This document shows positions 1 to 9,557 of a stretch of 64,000 bases of DNA, piece after piece; position 1 is the first letter of the stretch; the number at the start of each line of letters is the position of its first letter. Source of the stretch: Pseudomonas sp. dw_612 (GTDB lineage: Bacteria; Pseudomonadota; Gammaproteobacteria; Pseudomonadales; Pseudomonadaceae); the NCBI RefSeq assembly GCF_018449725.1, contig NZ_JAAVVC010000003.1, positions 372,001-436,000 of the forward strand. The letters are read 5' to 3'. The notes beneath the pieces are model-generated. The model had not been told where the DNA came from, did not search any database, and saw only the letters and a program-made list of their open reading frames with translations. Both the position numbers and the translations under genes were made by a program.

Positions 1-243
1 CAGCTTCGCTTCAAGCTCCGCAACCTTCGCCTCAAGGCTTTCTAGTCGCGCCCGAGTGCGTGCGAGCACCACCATCTGACTATCAAACTCTTCCCGGCTC
101 ACCAGATCCAGCTTGCTGAAGCCGCTCTGCAGCAAGGCTTTAAACTGGCTTTCGATTTCGCTTTTCGGCAGCGGGGTTTCGCCGCTGAAGAGGCGGGAGG
201 CGGTGCCGCTCAGGGCGTCGAGGAAGTCTTTGGGCGCGAGCAT
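1..243 (-). CDS. ubiK: UbiK accessory factor (YqiC/BMFP family), 3' end outside window
   Basis: The minus-strand frame from the ATG at 243 begins MLAPKDFLDALSGTASRLF and ends in a heptad-rich stretch (ARTRARLESLEAKVAELEAKL) that runs off the left edge. This is the layout of the UbiK/YqiC family: a short amphipathic membrane-binding N-terminus followed by a C-terminal coiled coil that trimerises. UbiK assists the soluble ubiquinone biosynthesis complex (with UbiJ) under aerobic conditions. About 80 residues are visible, so only the extreme C-terminus is missing. It is divergent from glnK, as in other pseudomonads. The family call is firm; the role is taken from the enterobacterial homologue. 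Confidence 0.85.
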   Translation of the reverse strand, partial: MLAPKDFLDALSGTASRLFSGETPLPKSEIESQFKALLQSGFSKLDLVSREEFDSQMVVLARTRARLESLEAKVAELEAKL

Positions 244-997
<754 letters not shown>

Positions 998-1032
998 GCC
1001 GCCACAAACCCAACGCCCCAGGAGAAAACAAT

Positions 1033-2370
1033 ATGACTCTGCGTAAATTCGCAGGGCTAGGAGCCCTGTTGTCCCTCGTAATGCCCAGCCTGGCTATGGC
1101 GGCAGACGAAGTGGCGGCCCCAGTCCTCAATTCCGGCGATACCGCCTGGATGCTGACCTCGACGGCCCTCGTGCTGTTCATGACCATTCCCGGCCTCGCG
1201 CTGTTCTACGGCGGCATGGTTCGCTCCAAAAACATTCTTTCCGTGATGATGCAGTGCTTCGCCATTACCGGTCTGATCAGCATCCTGTGGGTCATTTATG
1301 GCTACAGCGTTGCGTTCGACACCACCGGCATGGAACAGGGCGTCGTCAACTTCAACTCGTTCTTCGGCGGCATGGGCAAGGCGTTCCTCGCCGGCATCAC
1401 GCCTGCCAGCATCACCGGTCCGGCCGCGCTGTTTCCTGAAGCAGTGTTCGTGACCTTCCAGATGACCTTCGCCATCATCACCCCGGCGCTGATCGTCGGT
1501 GCCTTCGCCGAGCGGATGAAGTTCTCCGCGATGCTGGTCTTCATGGGTATCTGGTTCACCCTGGTTTACGCACCGATTGCGCACATGGTCTGGTCCGGTA
1601 ACGGCGGCCTGCTGTGGGACTGGGGCGTGCTGGACTTCGCGGGCGGCACCGTGGTGCACATCAACGCCGGTGTGGCCGGTCTGATCTGCTGCCTGGTACT
1701 GGGTAAGCGCAAAGGTTTCCCGACCACTCCGATGGCACCGCATAACCTCGGTTACACCCTGATGGGCGCGGCCATGCTGTGGGTCGGCTGGTTCGGCTTC
1801 AACGCCGGTTCCGCCGCCGCGGCCAACGGCACTGCCGGTATGGCGATGCTGGTCACCCAGATTGCAACCGCCGCCGCTGCACTGGGCTGGATGTTCGCGG
1901 AGTGGATCACCCACGGCAAACCAAGTGCACTGGGTATCGCGTCTGGTGTGGTCGCCGGTCTGGTGGCAATCACCCCGGCTGCTGGCACCGTGGGCCCGAT
2001 GGGCGCGCTGGTCATCGGTCTGGCGGCTGGCGTGGTGTGCTTCTTCTGCGCCACCACCCTGAAACGCAAACTCGGATATGACGACTCTCTGGATGCCTTC
2101 GGCGTGCACGGTATCGGCGGTATCCTCGGCGCGATCCTGACCGGTGTGTTCGCTGCACCGTCCCTGGGTGGCTTCGGCACCGTTACCGACATCGCCGCAC
2201 AAGTCTGGATTCAAACCAAAGGCGTGGGCTTCACGGTGATCTACACCGCGATCGTCACCTTCATCATTCTCAAGGTCCTGGATGCCGTCATGGGTCTGCG
2301 TGTGACCGAGGAAGAAGAAGCGGTTGGCCTCGATCTGGCACAACACAACGAACGCGGCTACAACTTGTAA
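1033..2370 (+). CDS. amtB: Ammonium transporter AmtB
   Basis: The 445-residue product begins with a cleavable signal peptide (about residues 1-23, ending SLAMAADE) and then has about 11 membrane helices. Family motifs are visible, including FYGGMVRSKN near residue 58, the pore-histidine region (PIAHMVWSGNGG) and GVHGIGGILG with the second pore histidine. AmtB is a trimeric inner-membrane channel for ammonium, plugged by GlnK. The C-terminal cytoplasmic tail ends in LDLAQHNERGYNL, the part that contacts GlnK in homologues. It is the second gene of the glnK operon and is followed closely by a strong intrinsic terminator. Confidence 0.96.
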   Translation: MTLRKFAGLGALLSLVMPSLAMAADEVAAPVLNSGDTAWMLTSTALVLFMTIPGLALFYGGMVRSKNILSVMMQCFAITGLISILWVIYGYSVAFDTTGMEQGVVNFNSFFGGMGKAFLAGITPASITGPAALFPEAVFVTFQMTFAIITPALIVGAFAERMKFSAMLVFMGIWFTLVYAPIAHMVWSGNGGLLWDWGVLDFAGGTVVHINAGVAGLICCLVLGKRKGFPTTPMAPHNLGYTLMGAAMLWVGWFGFNAGSAAAANGTAGMAMLVTQIATAAAALGWMFAEWITHGKPSALGIASGVVAGLVAITPAAGTVGPMGALVIGLAAGVVCFFCATTLKRKLGYDDSLDAFGVHGIGGILGAILTGVFAAPSLGGFGTVTDIAAQVWIQTKGVGFTVIYTAIVTFIILKVLDAVMGLRVTEEEEAVGLDLAQHNERGYNL

Positions 2371-2388
2371 GACGCGCACAAAAAAACT

Positions 2389-2413
2389 TGCCCGGCTTGC
2401 CGGGCATTTTTTT
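2389..2413 (+). terminator. Intrinsic terminator of glnK-amtB
   Basis: TGCCCGGC-TT-GCCGGGCA is a perfect 8-bp stem followed by seven T, beginning about 18 bases after the amtB stop codon. Confidence 0.9.
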
Positions 2414-2584
2414 GTCCGGGATTTGTCATTAAAGCGGTAGCTGAAAGGTTTTTTCCTACGGCTTATGTCGTGTTTACGGCGAGCGTTTTTCTGGGGCGAA
2501 AAACTTACAGCAATGCAGGAATATTAGGGCCTTTGTTTTTTCCCTGAGCGCGCTAGAATGCGCCCCGAACGTGCGGAGAACTGT

Positions 2585-3010
2585 ATGTGGCAACAGACTC
2601 TGATTACTCTGCGGGCAAGGCCCCGGGGCTTTCATCTGGTAACGGACGAGTTACTCGCCGGCCTGCCTGAACTCAAGGCGTGTCGGGTCGGTCTGTTGCA
2701 TTTGTGGCTGCAGCATACCTCGGCGTCGTTGACCATCAACGAGAACGCCGATCCGGCGGTACGTCGCGACTTCGAACGATTTTTCAATCGTCTGATCCCA
2801 CAAGGAACAGACGGCTATGAGCATAACGACGAAGGCCTGGACGACCTCCCGGCGCACTTCAAGGCCAGCGTGCTTGGCTGTCAGCTCAGTTTGCCGATAT
2901 CGGCGGGCCGACTGGCGTTGGGGACCTGGCAAGGCGTTTATCTGGGCGAGCACCGTGATTTTGGCGGTGCCCGTAAAGTCCTCGCCACCGTGCACGGTGA
3001 AGGGGCATAA
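2585..3010 (+). CDS. YjbQ/UPF0047 family protein
   Basis: This 141-residue protein belongs to the YjbQ (UPF0047) family. It shows the signature QHTSASLTINENADP at about residues 43-57 and the C-terminal motif LGTWQGVYLGEHRD. Members are small trimeric proteins with conserved histidines; some have weak thiamin-phosphate synthase activity in vitro, but their real function is unsettled. The ATG at 2585 fits the family N-terminus (MWQQTLITLR), whereas an in-frame ATG at 2558 would add nine unrelated residues. The gene lies between amtB and sutA, its usual place in Pseudomonas. Confidence 0.88.
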   Translation: MWQQTLITLRARPRGFHLVTDELLAGLPELKACRVGLLHLWLQHTSASLTINENADPAVRRDFERFFNRLIPQGTDGYEHNDEGLDDLPAHFKASVLGCQLSLPISAGRLALGTWQGVYLGEHRDFGGARKVLATVHGEGA

Positions 3011-3112
3011 GTCGCTGGTTGCCAGCGACTGTTGATTTTTTTCCGGCAGCCTTCGACAGATGGCGAAGCTGGGCTATAACTAATCTGCTTTTCGCAAGTC
3101 ATGAGGTAGAAC

Positions 3113-3436
3113 ATGAGCGACGATGATCTGGAAAACGACGACCTCGAAGTAGGTGACGAAGACGAGGCCGAAGAAGGCTTGGAAGCAGCAGCGGAAGACG
3201 TTGCTGACGACGATGGCGGTGAAACGCCGGTTCCGACCGCCAAAGGCAAGGCCAAGGCTGCTGTGTCAGTCGATGAGCTGCCAAGCGTCGAAGCCAAAAA
3301 CAAGGAGCGCGACGCCCTGGCCAAGGCCATGGAAGAGTTCCTGGCCAAAGGTGGCAAGGTGCAGGAAGTGGAGGCCAATGTGGTCGCCGATCCGCCCAAG
3401 AAACCTGACAACAAGTACGGCAGCCGGCCTATCTAA
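3113..3436 (+). CDS. sutA: SutA, RNA polymerase-associated slow-growth regulator
   Basis: This 107-residue, very acidic protein matches SutA as I remember it from P. aeruginosa. Residues 1-45 are an acidic disordered arm rich in Asp and Glu. Residues 55-82 form a basic/acidic helix (KNKERDALAKAMEEFLAKGG), and the tail ends DPPKKPDNKYGSRPI. In P. aeruginosa SutA binds the RNA polymerase beta subunit and raises rRNA and housekeeping transcription during slow growth. There is no DNA-binding domain. The gene is monocistronic, with its own terminator immediately downstream. The identification rests on composition, length, C-terminal motif and position; the sequence itself gives no catalytic residues. 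Confidence 0.8.
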   Translation: MSDDDLENDDLEVGDEDEAEEGLEAAAEDVADDDGGETPVPTAKGKAKAAVSVDELPSVEAKNKERDALAKAMEEFLAKGGKVQEVEANVVADPPKKPDNKYGSRPI

Positions 3437-3457
3437 GCGCTTGCTACCTGCTTGCTG

Positions 3458-3486
3458 AAAAAGCCCGCCGTCGCTGCGGGCTTTTT
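3458..3486 (+). terminator. Intrinsic terminator of sutA
   Basis: AAAAAGCCCGC and GCGGGCTTTTT form an 11-bp stem around a short loop, 22 bases after the sutA stop. The A/T ends make it potentially bidirectional. Confidence 0.9.
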
Positions 3487-3525
3487 CATGGGCGAAACAT
3501 AATGCTTGAATTCACCACAATCTCC

Positions 3526-3615
3526 TGTGGGAGCGGGCTTGCTCGCGAAGGCGGTGTGTCAGTCGATATCAATGCTGACTGACACGGCCCCTTCGCGAGC
3601 AAGCCCGCTCCCACA
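3526..3615. repeat. REPIN: paired inverted REP elements
   Basis: TGTGGGAGCGGGCTTGCTCG starts at 3526 and its reverse complement ends at 3615, with about 40 bases between. This head-to-tail inverted pair is the typical REP doublet of fluorescens-group genomes. Confidence 0.9.
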
Positions 3616-3662
3616 TTTTGATTGTTGGAGTTCACAAAATCTGTGTTCGAAACAGGTCACCC

Positions 3663-3752
3663 GTAGGAGCGAGGCTTGCCCGCGAAGAGGCCATCACTTT
3701 CAAAATGGATGAGGCTGATCCAGCGCTTTCGCGAGCAAGCTCTGCTCCTACA
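3663..3752. repeat. REPIN variant (GTAGGAGCGAGGCTTGCCCG type)
   Basis: The left arm GTAGGAGCGAGGCTTGCCCG and the right arm ending in GCTCCTAC form an inverted pair. The right arm (GAGCAAGCTCTGCTCC) has diverged from the left. It lies just 10 bases beyond the stop codon of the HAD hydrolase gene. Confidence 0.85.
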
Positions 3753-3761
3753 GGTTTGGTG

Positions 3762-4469
3762 TCAAGCGGAAGCGGCATTCCAGCGCGCCAGCAACGCTGG
3801 CAAATCGGTCAGGCTGCGAATCTCCGCATCCGGCAAGCGATCCGCTTCCCAGGCTTTGCCCGTCGGGTTGAACCAGATCGCGCGTAGGCCTGCCTGTTGG
3901 GCGCCAGCAATGTCATCCCCCGGATGATCGCCAATGTGCACCGCCGTCTCGGCTGTCGCGCCGCCGCGTTGCAAGGCCTCATGAAACAGCCGCGCATCGG
4001 GCTTGGCGATGCCGATGTCTTCGGCGCACAGCGCGAACTTGAAGTAGTCCGCCAGCCCCAGCCGACGCACATCGGCGTTGCCATTGGTGACCACGCCGAG
4101 GGCGTAATGGTTGGCCAGGGTTTCCAGAGTCGGCTGCACTTCCGGGAAGATTTGCAATTGATGCCGGGCGTGCAAAAACACTTCAAAACTCTGATCCGCC
4201 AGGTCTGAAGCCTGATCGTGGTCATAACCGGCCTCTTCCAATGCATGGAACAGCACCCGCCGGCGCAGGGCGCTGATGCGGTGTTTGAGGCTCGGTTCGT
4301 TGCTCAGCACCCGCTCACGGATGGCCCATAAATGCTCCACCGGCACAGCGCCCAGGTTTGGTGCATGCTCGGTCAGCCATTCACGCAACGTGGCTTCGGC
4401 GCTGACGATCACCGGGGCGGTGTCCCACAGGGTGTCGTCGAGGTCGAAGGTGATCAACTGGATTCTCAT
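3762..4469 (-). CDS. HAD-superfamily hydrolase (HAD-IA, YigB-like)
   Basis: The 235-residue product starts [20 protein letters not shown], giving HAD motif I with both catalytic aspartates (DLDDT, residues 9-13). Motif II is VVTNGN (about residue 126), the motif III lysine is in IAKPDARLF (about residue 155), and motif IV is [15 protein letters not shown] (about residue 180). The helical cap places it in subclass IA. Substrates of this group include FMN and sugar phosphates; none can be named from sequence. The ATG overlaps the xerC stop by 4 bases, so it is translationally coupled as the last gene of the lptM-lysA-dapF-DUF484-xerC operon. Confidence 0.88.
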   Translation of the reverse strand: MRIQLITFDLDDTLWDTAPVIVSAEATLREWLTEHAPNLGAVPVEHLWAIRERVLSNEPSLKHRISALRRRVLFHALEEAGYDHDQASDLADQSFEVFLHARHQLQIFPEVQPTLETLANHYALGVVTNGNADVRRLGLADYFKFALCAEDIGIAKPDARLFHEALQRGGATAETAVHIGDHPGDDIAGAQQAGLRAIWFNPTGKAWEADRLPDAEIRSLTDLPALLARWNAASA

Positions 4470-5365
4470 GACTCATCGCCTTTGATTCGTTTGGCCCGCG
4501 GATGGGCGCTGTCGTAGACCGTTGCCAGGTGCTGGAAGTCCAGGTGGGTGTAGATCTGGGTGGTCTTGATGTCCGAGTGGCCGAGCAGTTCCTGCACCGC
4601 GCGCAGGTCTTGCGAGGATTCCAGCAAGTGGCTGGCGAAGGAGTGCCGCAGCATGTGCGGGTGCAGGTTTTGCCCCAGTTCGCGTGCGCCGGCGGCTTTG
4701 ACCCGCACTTGTATCGCCCGTGGGCCGAGGCGTCGGCCTTGCTGGCTGACAAACACCGCGTCGTCGGCCGGGTTGGTCATGGCTCGAAGCGGCAGCCACA
4801 ACTCCAGCGCTTCGCGCGCCTTTTTGCCCACCGGCAGCAGGCGCGTCTTGCTGCCCTTGCCGAGCACTTGAACCATGCCGTCAGCCAGATCGAGCTGATC
4901 CAGATTCAACCCGGTCAGCTCCGAAAGCCGCAAACCCGAGGAATAGAACAGCTCCAGAATCGCCTGATCCCGACGCGCCAGAAAGTCATCCTCGACCGCA
5001 CCTTCCAGCAGTTGCAGCGCGCGGTCGGTGTCGAGGGTTTTCGGCAGGCGTCGTTCGCCCTTGGGCGGCGCCAGGCCGTTGGCCGGGTCGTGATCGCACA
5101 GGCCTTCACGATTCAGGTAGTGATAGAGCCCGCGCACCGCCGACAGCAACCGCGCCAGGCTGCGGGATGATTGGCCCTGGGAATGCAGGCGCGCGATCAG
5201 GCTGCGCAGGCGCTGAATATCCAGTCCCGCCCAGCTGTCGATGTTCTGTTTAACGCACCAGCCCAGCACTTTGTCGAGGTCGCGACGGTAGGCGTACAGC
5301 GTATGCGGCGACACCTGTCGCTCACTGCGCAGGTGTTCGCAGTAAGCGTCCAGTTGCCGTTCCAC
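4466..5365 (-). CDS. xerC: Tyrosine recombinase XerC
   Basis: XerC, with XerD, resolves chromosome dimers at dif under FtsK control. The 299-residue protein has the N-terminal SAM-like core-binding domain (1-90) and a C-terminal catalytic domain. Visible catalytic residues are the first Arg in SSGLRLSEL (about residue 150), Lys in GKGSKTR, the HxxR box [10 protein letters not shown] (about 242-251), His in [10 protein letters not shown] and the nucleophile Tyr in TTQIYTHL (about 277). Translation starts at GTG 5365, two bases past the DUF484 stop. Family length and gene neighbours (dapF, DUF484) are exactly those of XerC loci, which separates it from XerD. Confidence 0.95.
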   Translation of the reverse strand: MERQLDAYCEHLRSERQVSPHTLYAYRRDLDKVLGWCVKQNIDSWAGLDIQRLRSLIARLHSQGQSSRSLARLLSAVRGLYHYLNREGLCDHDPANGLAPPKGERRLPKTLDTDRALQLLEGAVEDDFLARRDQAILELFYSSGLRLSELTGLNLDQLDLADGMVQVLGKGSKTRLLPVGKKAREALELWLPLRAMTNPADDAVFVSQQGRRLGPRAIQVRVKAAGARELGQNLHPHMLRHSFASHLLESSQDLRAVQELLGHSDIKTTQIYTHLDFQHLATVYDSAHPRAKRIKGDES

Positions 5366-5367
5366 GA

Positions 5368-6093
5368 TCAGCGTACCGAGCGCAGGGAGTTGTTGACCCG
5401 TGGCAGCACGCGACCCATGACTTCGGCGATGTAGCTCAGGAACAGCGTTCCCACCGAACTCTTGTAGTGCTGCGGATCACGACTGGCGATGGCCAAAACG
5501 CCGTGGATACCTTGATGGCTGATGGCGACGACGGCGGTGGAGCCGATCTGCTTGCGTTGTTCTTCGCCGAACAGGAAGTCCAGTTCATGCTCACGCAGGC
5601 TGCCGCTGACGCTCTTGTCTTCCGAGAGCAAACCGCCGATAGCCGTTTGCGCTTCGGCGTGCGTGGCCCAGCGGCCGACCGGCATCGGGTTGTCGCCCAG
5701 CAGGATGAGGCTGACGAAAGGCACCTGGAAGTCCTGGCGCAGGCTGTCTTCGACGCTGATCACCACGTCTTCCAGGCTGGCGGCGTCCATCAGGGTGAGA
5801 ATCAGGCGACGGGTCTTGTCGAAGAGACGATCGTTGTCGCGCGCCACGTCCATCAGGTGCGACAGGCGATGACGCAGCTCGATGTTGCGGTCGCGCAGGA
5901 TGGTCATCTGGCGTTCCACCAGCGACACGGTATCGCCGCGCTGGTGGGGAATGCGCAAGGCCGGGAGCAGTTCTTCGTGCTCGACGAAGAAATCCGGATG
6001 AGCCTCCAGGTACGCGGCAATCGCCGCCGCCTCAAGGCTTTCGGAAGGAGATTCGTCGGGCTGTGGGGCGGGGACCTGGGGCTTATCTTTCAT
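5368..6093 (-). CDS. DUF484 family protein (GAF-like)
   Basis: This 241-residue cytosolic protein belongs to DUF484 (YigA-like). It has a charged N-terminal helix containing [16 protein letters not shown] (about residues 25-45), then a short coiled coil ([19 protein letters not shown]), then a GAF-like domain. It is found almost always between dapF and xerC; no biochemical function is established. The ATG at 6093 ([11 protein letters not shown]) is chosen because GAGAGAG precedes it. The next upstream start (6129) would lie inside dapF and gives twelve residues not typical of the family. Confidence 0.85.
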   Translation of the reverse strand: MKDKPQVPAPQPDESPSESLEAAAIAAYLEAHPDFFVEHEELLPALRIPHQRGDTVSLVERQMTILRDRNIELRHRLSHLMDVARDNDRLFDKTRRLILTLMDAASLEDVVISVEDSLRQDFQVPFVSLILLGDNPMPVGRWATHAEAQTAIGGLLSEDKSVSGSLREHELDFLFGEEQRKQIGSTAVVAISHQGIHGVLAIASRDPQHYKSSVGTLFLSYIAEVMGRVLPRVNNSLRSVR

Positions 6094-6106
6094 GGATTTG
6101 GCTCTC

Positions 6107-6937
6107 TCAAAGACGCACTTGTCCTTCATATACGCGGACTGCCGGGCCAGTCATCAAGACTGGTTGGCCAGAGCCTGCCCATTCAATGGACAGGCGCCCG
6201 CCGGGCAGGTCGATCAATAGCGGCGAATCCATCCACCCCTGGCTGATCGCGGCCACCGCGGCAGCACAGGCGCCGGTGCCGCAGGCCTGGGTTTCCCCGG
6301 CCCCACGTTCCCAGACGCGCAACTGCGCACGGTTGCGGTCGATGACTTGGAGAAAACCGACGTTGACCCGCGCCGGGAAGCGCGGATGGTGTTCGATTTT
6401 CGGTCCCAGTTCATGCACCGGTGCGTTATTGATGTCATTGACCCGCAGCACGGCATGGGGGTTGCCCATGGACACTGCCGCCAGCTCCACCGTAGTGCCG
6501 TCGACTTCGAGCTGATAGCTCAAGGCCTGGCCTTCGGCTTCGAACGGGATGTCGGCCGGCACCAGGCGCGGCGCGCCCATGTCGACGCTGATCTGGCCGT
6601 CGCTGCGGATATCCAGTTCGATGATGCCGCTTTTGGTTTCGACGCGAATCTGCCGCTTGGCGGTCAGGCGTTTGTCGAGCACGAAGCGGGCGAAGCAGCG
6701 CGCACCGTTGCCGCACTGCTCCACTTCGGAACCGTCGGAGTTGAAGATCCGGTAGCGGAAATCCACGTCCGGATTGCTCGGCGCTTCGACGATCAGCAAC
6801 TGGTCGAAACCGATACCCGTATGCCGATCGCCCCATTGCTTGGCGTGCTTGGGCAGAATGTGCGCGTGCTGGCTGACCAGGTCGAGGACCATGAAGTCAT
6901 TGCCCAGGCCGTGCATCTTGGTAAAACGCAGCAGCAT
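6107..6937 (-). CDS. dapF: Diaminopimelate epimerase
   Basis: DapF converts LL- to meso-diaminopimelate in lysine and peptidoglycan synthesis. The 276-residue protein starts [19 protein letters not shown]. Both active-site cysteines are visible, in [13 protein letters not shown] (about residue 73) and in [13 protein letters not shown] (about residue 219). The ATG at 6937 is four bases beyond the lysA stop (6942). A longer frame from 6970 would overlap lysA and add eleven foreign residues. The active-site dyad and length are intact. Confidence 0.97.
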   Translation of the reverse strand: MLLRFTKMHGLGNDFMVLDLVSQHAHILPKHAKQWGDRHTGIGFDQLLIVEAPSNPDVDFRYRIFNSDGSEVEQCGNGARCFARFVLDKRLTAKRQIRVETKSGIIELDIRSDGQISVDMGAPRLVPADIPFEAEGQALSYQLEVDGTTVELAAVSMGNPHAVLRVNDINNAPVHELGPKIEHHPRFPARVNVGFLQVIDRNRAQLRVWERGAGETQACGTGACAAAVAAISQGWMDSPLLIDLPGGRLSIEWAGSGQPVLMTGPAVRVYEGQVRL

Positions 6938-6941
6938 GGTT

Positions 6942-8189
6942 TTACTCCGGCAGCAGGCTTTCGCCAGCAAACAACTCGGCTACCGTCTCACGGCGACGCA
7001 CTTCAAATGCCTGATCACCGTCCACCAACACTTCGGCGGTACGCCCGCGGGTGTTGTAGTTGGAACTCATGACAAACCCATAGGCACCGGCCGAATGCAC
7101 GGCCAGCAAGTCACCTTCTTCCAGGGCCAGTTCACGCTCCTTGGCCAGGAAGTCGCCCGTTTCGCAGATCGGCCCGACGATGTCGTAGGCGCGAGCGGCG
7201 GTGTCACGCGGGCGCACAGCGGTGACGTCCATCCAGGCCTGGTACAGCGCCGGGCGGATCAGGTCGTTCATGGCCGCGTCGACGATGGCGAAGTCTTTGT
7301 GTTCGGTGTGCTTGAGGTACTCGACCTGGGTCAGCAACACGCCGGCATTGGCGACGATGTAGCGGCCCGGTTCGAACACCAGGGCCAGGTCGCGACCGTC
7401 GCAGCGCTCGCGCACGGCTTTGATGTAGTCGGCCACCAGTGGCGGCTCTTCATCGCGATAACGCACGCCGACGCCGCCACCGAGGTCGATGTGACGCAGG
7501 TAAATGCCGCATTCGCCGAGACGATCGATCAAGCCCAGCAGGCGATCAAGGGCATCGAGGAACGGTGGCAGGCTGGTCAGTTGCGAGCCGATGTGGCAAT
7601 CGACACCGAGCACTTCCAGGTTCGGCAGTTGCGCGGCGCGGATGTACACGTCTTCGGCGTCGGCGATGGCGATGCCGAACTTGTTCTCTTTAAGACCGGT
7701 GGAGATGTACGGGTGGGTGCCGGCATCGACGTCCGGGTTCACGCGCAGCGAGATTGGCGCGCGAACGCCCAGCTCGGCGGCGACCACCTGCAGGCGTTCC
7801 AGCTCGTCGGTGGATTCGACGTTGAAGCAATGCACGCCGACTTCCAGGGCGCGACGCATGTCTTCGCGGGTCTTGCCGACACCGGAGAACACGATTTTGT
7901 CAGGGCTGCCGCCAGCGGCCAGGACGCGTTCCAGCTCGCCACGGGAGACGATGTCAAAACCGGCGCCGAGACGCGCCAGGACATTCAGTACACCGAGGTT
8001 GGAGTTGGCTTTGACGGCAAAGCACACCAGGTGCGGCACGCCTGCCAGTGCATCGGCATACGCCAGGTACTGGGCTTCGATGTGGGCGCGGGAGTAGACG
8101 TAGGTCGGTGTGCCAAAGCGCTCGGCGATGGCGGACAGGGCAACACCTTCCGCGAACAGCTCACCGTCACGGTAATTAAAAGCGTCCAT
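6942..8189 (-). CDS. lysA: Diaminopimelate decarboxylase
   Basis: LysA decarboxylates meso-diaminopimelate to lysine using PLP. The 415-residue protein has the alanine-racemase-type barrel with the PLP lysine in CFAVKANSN (about residue 60), the HIGSQ motif (about residue 199), GGGVGVRY (phosphate binding), [11 protein letters not shown], and the C-terminal [11 protein letters not shown] with the cysteine of the second active-site half. It is the second gene of the lptM-lysA-dapF operon; the lptM stop lies 9 bases upstream of its ATG. Confidence 0.97.
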   Translation of the reverse strand: MDAFNYRDGELFAEGVALSAIAERFGTPTYVYSRAHIEAQYLAYADALAGVPHLVCFAVKANSNLGVLNVLARLGAGFDIVSRGELERVLAAGGSPDKIVFSGVGKTREDMRRALEVGVHCFNVESTDELERLQVVAAELGVRAPISLRVNPDVDAGTHPYISTGLKENKFGIAIADAEDVYIRAAQLPNLEVLGVDCHIGSQLTSLPPFLDALDRLLGLIDRLGECGIYLRHIDLGGGVGVRYRDEEPPLVADYIKAVRERCDGRDLALVFEPGRYIVANAGVLLTQVEYLKHTEHKDFAIVDAAMNDLIRPALYQAWMDVTAVRPRDTAARAYDIVGPICETGDFLAKERELALEEGDLLAVHSAGAYGFVMSSNYNTRGRTAEVLVDGDQAFEVRRRETVAELFAGESLLPE

Positions 8190-8198
8190 GGCGTTCCC

Positions 8199-8375
8199 TT
8201 ATTGGTAGACGTCGTGCTTGTGTGCTTTGGAAGCAGGCTGCTTTTGCGAAGACTGGGCCTGCTCGGCAGGGTCCTGGTTTTCGTCAGGCAGGTACAGCGG
8301 GCCTTTTTGGCCACAGGCCGACACAAGACAGGCGACCGCGAGGAGCGCGGCAAGGGAAGAGATCAGGCGCTTCAT
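8199..8375 (-). CDS. lptM: LptM/LppL small lipoprotein
   Basis: This is a 58-residue lipoprotein. After a positively charged signal peptide ([20 protein letters not shown]) comes a lipobox cysteine followed by the family signature GQKGPLYLP. It matches the YifL/LppL family, renamed LptM in E. coli, where it helps LptD form its native disulfides at the BAM complex. The rest ([16 protein letters not shown]) is polar and probably disordered. It is the first gene of the lysA-dapF operon, its usual place in Pseudomonas (lppL). The mature protein would start at Cys21. Confidence 0.88.
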   Translation of the reverse strand: MKRLISSLAALLAVACLVSACGQKGPLYLPDENQDPAEQAQSSQKQPASKAHKHDVYQ

Positions 8376-8704
8376 GGCGAAATCCTTGAAAATGCGTTAA
8401 TTGCGCCGGAGTATACCGGCCACCCGGCAGCTTGCCTATGTAACGCGGCTCCCGTCCGGCGGGGCTTGGCTCGATGTGGGTGGTTATGTGCAATCCCTTG
8501 TGGGAGCGGGCTTGCTCGCGAAAGCGGTGGTTCAGTCAACAAACCTGTTGCATGTGCCGGCCCCTTCGCGAGCAAGCCCGCTCCCACAGGGACCGCGTTT
8601 GATGTACCTATATCGACGCTTGGTCGTTATCCTTTGCAATCACCGGGGCTCGCCCGTATCTTGCGGCGCTTGAGCGTGATCAGACACTTTTTGAGGTTCC
8701 TGCA
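8376..8704. other. Intergenic region between lptM and cyaY
   Basis: This 329-base gap separates divergent lptM and cyaY. It contains one REP doublet (8499-8588) and the two promoter regions; no gene is seen. Confidence 0.6.
8499..8588. repeat. REPIN: paired inverted REP elements
   Basis: TGTGGGAGCGGGCTTGCTCG at 8499 and its reverse complement ending at 8588 are separated by about 40 bases, the same arrangement as at 3526-3615. Confidence 0.9.
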
Positions 8705-9037
8705 ATGAGTTTGACCGAAGCCCGTTTCCACGACCTGGTCGATGCCACCCAGCAATCGCTGGAAGATATTTTCGACGAGAGTGACCTGGATATCGATCTG
8801 GAGAGCTCGGCCGGTGTGCTCACCGTCAAGTTCGAGAACGGCAGCCAGTTGATCTTCAGCCGCCAGGAGCCGTTGCGTCAGCTGTGGCTGGCCGCGGTGT
8901 CCGGTGGGTTCCACTTCGACTATGACGAAGAGAGCGAGCGCTGGATGTGCGACAAGAGCGAAGAGCAGTTGGGTGAAATGCTTGAGCGCATCGTCAAGCA
9001 GCAGGCCGGCGCCGAATTCGATTTTGAAGGTTTGTGA
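8705..9037 (+). CDS. cyaY: Frataxin homologue CyaY
   Basis: CyaY binds iron and modulates the cysteine desulfurase IscS in Fe-S cluster assembly. The 110-residue protein starts MSLTEARFHDLVD. The acidic first helix (LEDIFDESDLDIDLESS) provides the iron-binding ridge, followed by the beta-sheet with the conserved Trp in PLRQLWLAAVSGGFHFDY. Length is standard. The DUF1289 gene follows 4 bases after its stop, so the two are likely co-expressed. Confidence 0.94.
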   Translation: MSLTEARFHDLVDATQQSLEDIFDESDLDIDLESSAGVLTVKFENGSQLIFSRQEPLRQLWLAAVSGGFHFDYDEESERWMCDKSEEQLGEMLERIVKQQAGAEFDFEGL

Positions 9038-9041
9038 GATC

Positions 9042-9260
9042 GTGACTGAGCCTGCACCGGTTCGCCCGCCCAAGCCGCTCTACAGCAATGTCAGCCCGGC
9101 GGTGCCTTCGCCGTGCAGCGGCGTGTGCCGGCTGGATGAGCAGAAAGTGTGCCTGGGTTGTTTTCGCCATGTGGAAGACATCCGCGAATGGCGCTCGGCG
9201 GATGACGACCGCCGGCGGGTTATCTGCGTCCAGGCGGCGGACCGCAAACATAACGGTTGA
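9042..9260 (+). CDS. DUF1289 protein (Cys-motif small protein)
   Basis: The GTG at 9042 opens a 72-residue frame. The family signature SPCSGVCRLDEQKVCLGCFR carries four cysteines, probably a metal site, followed by the conserved EIxxW-like element (DIREWRSADDDRRR). DUF1289 proteins are short, usually attached to other genes, and uncharacterised. The GTG is chosen because it follows the cyaY stop by 4 bases; alternative starts in this frame lie inside cyaY. Confidence 0.8.
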   Translation: MTEPAPVRPPKPLYSNVSPAVPSPCSGVCRLDEQKVCLGCFRHVEDIREWRSADDDRRRVICVQAADRKHNG

Positions 9261-9290
9261 CCCTTTCTCTCGCCTGTAATGCCATTCCCA

Positions 9291-9382
9291 CTGTAGGAGC
9301 TGCCGAAGGCTGCGATCTTTTGATCTGCCTTCGGCGCAACCTCTAAAGATCAAAAGATCGCAGCCTTCGGCAGCTCCTACAG
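9291..9382. repeat. Long inverted repeat, CTGTAGGAGCTGCCGAAGG type
   Basis: The two arms start CTGTAGGAGCTGCCGAAGGC and run about 33 bases into GCGATCTTTTGATC, then return as the reverse complement. The loop between them is about 20 bases. A near-identical element lies at 42898-42983 and a half copy at 44582-44610, so this is a dispersed family distinct from the GAGCGGGCTTGC REPs. It could fold into a long hairpin in either strand's RNA. Confidence 0.9.
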
Positions 9383-9491
9383 GGGCATGCGTCGATTGCG
9401 AATAGCGATTGAGCAGGCCGTCCGGTGCCCGCTTGTATATTTATTGAGCTGTGATAGTGTCCAGAAACGCCTCAACCCATCGAGGCTCGTG

Positions 9492-9529
9492 AAAACCCCG
9501 CCTTTTTCTGGCGGGGTTTTGCTTTTTTT
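9492..9529 (+). terminator. Terminator-like hairpin in the rnk leader
   Basis: AAAACCCCGCC and GGCGGGGTTTT form an 11-bp stem followed by a run of seven T. It lies only 28 bases before the rnk start codon, which leaves little room for a separate rnk promoter. It may end the cyaY-DUF1289 transcript, or act as an attenuator of rnk. Confidence 0.85.
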
Positions 9530-9557
9530 GTGCAGAAGAAAGGAGTCTGCCCGGATC

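Noticed and set aside
1057-2379. 440-codon ORF opposite amtB
   Set aside because: Antisense artefact; amtB has complete motifs and signal peptide.
6774-8708. 644-codon ORF opposite dapF-lysA-lptM
   Set aside because: GC-rich antisense frame; the minus-strand genes have full catalytic motifs.
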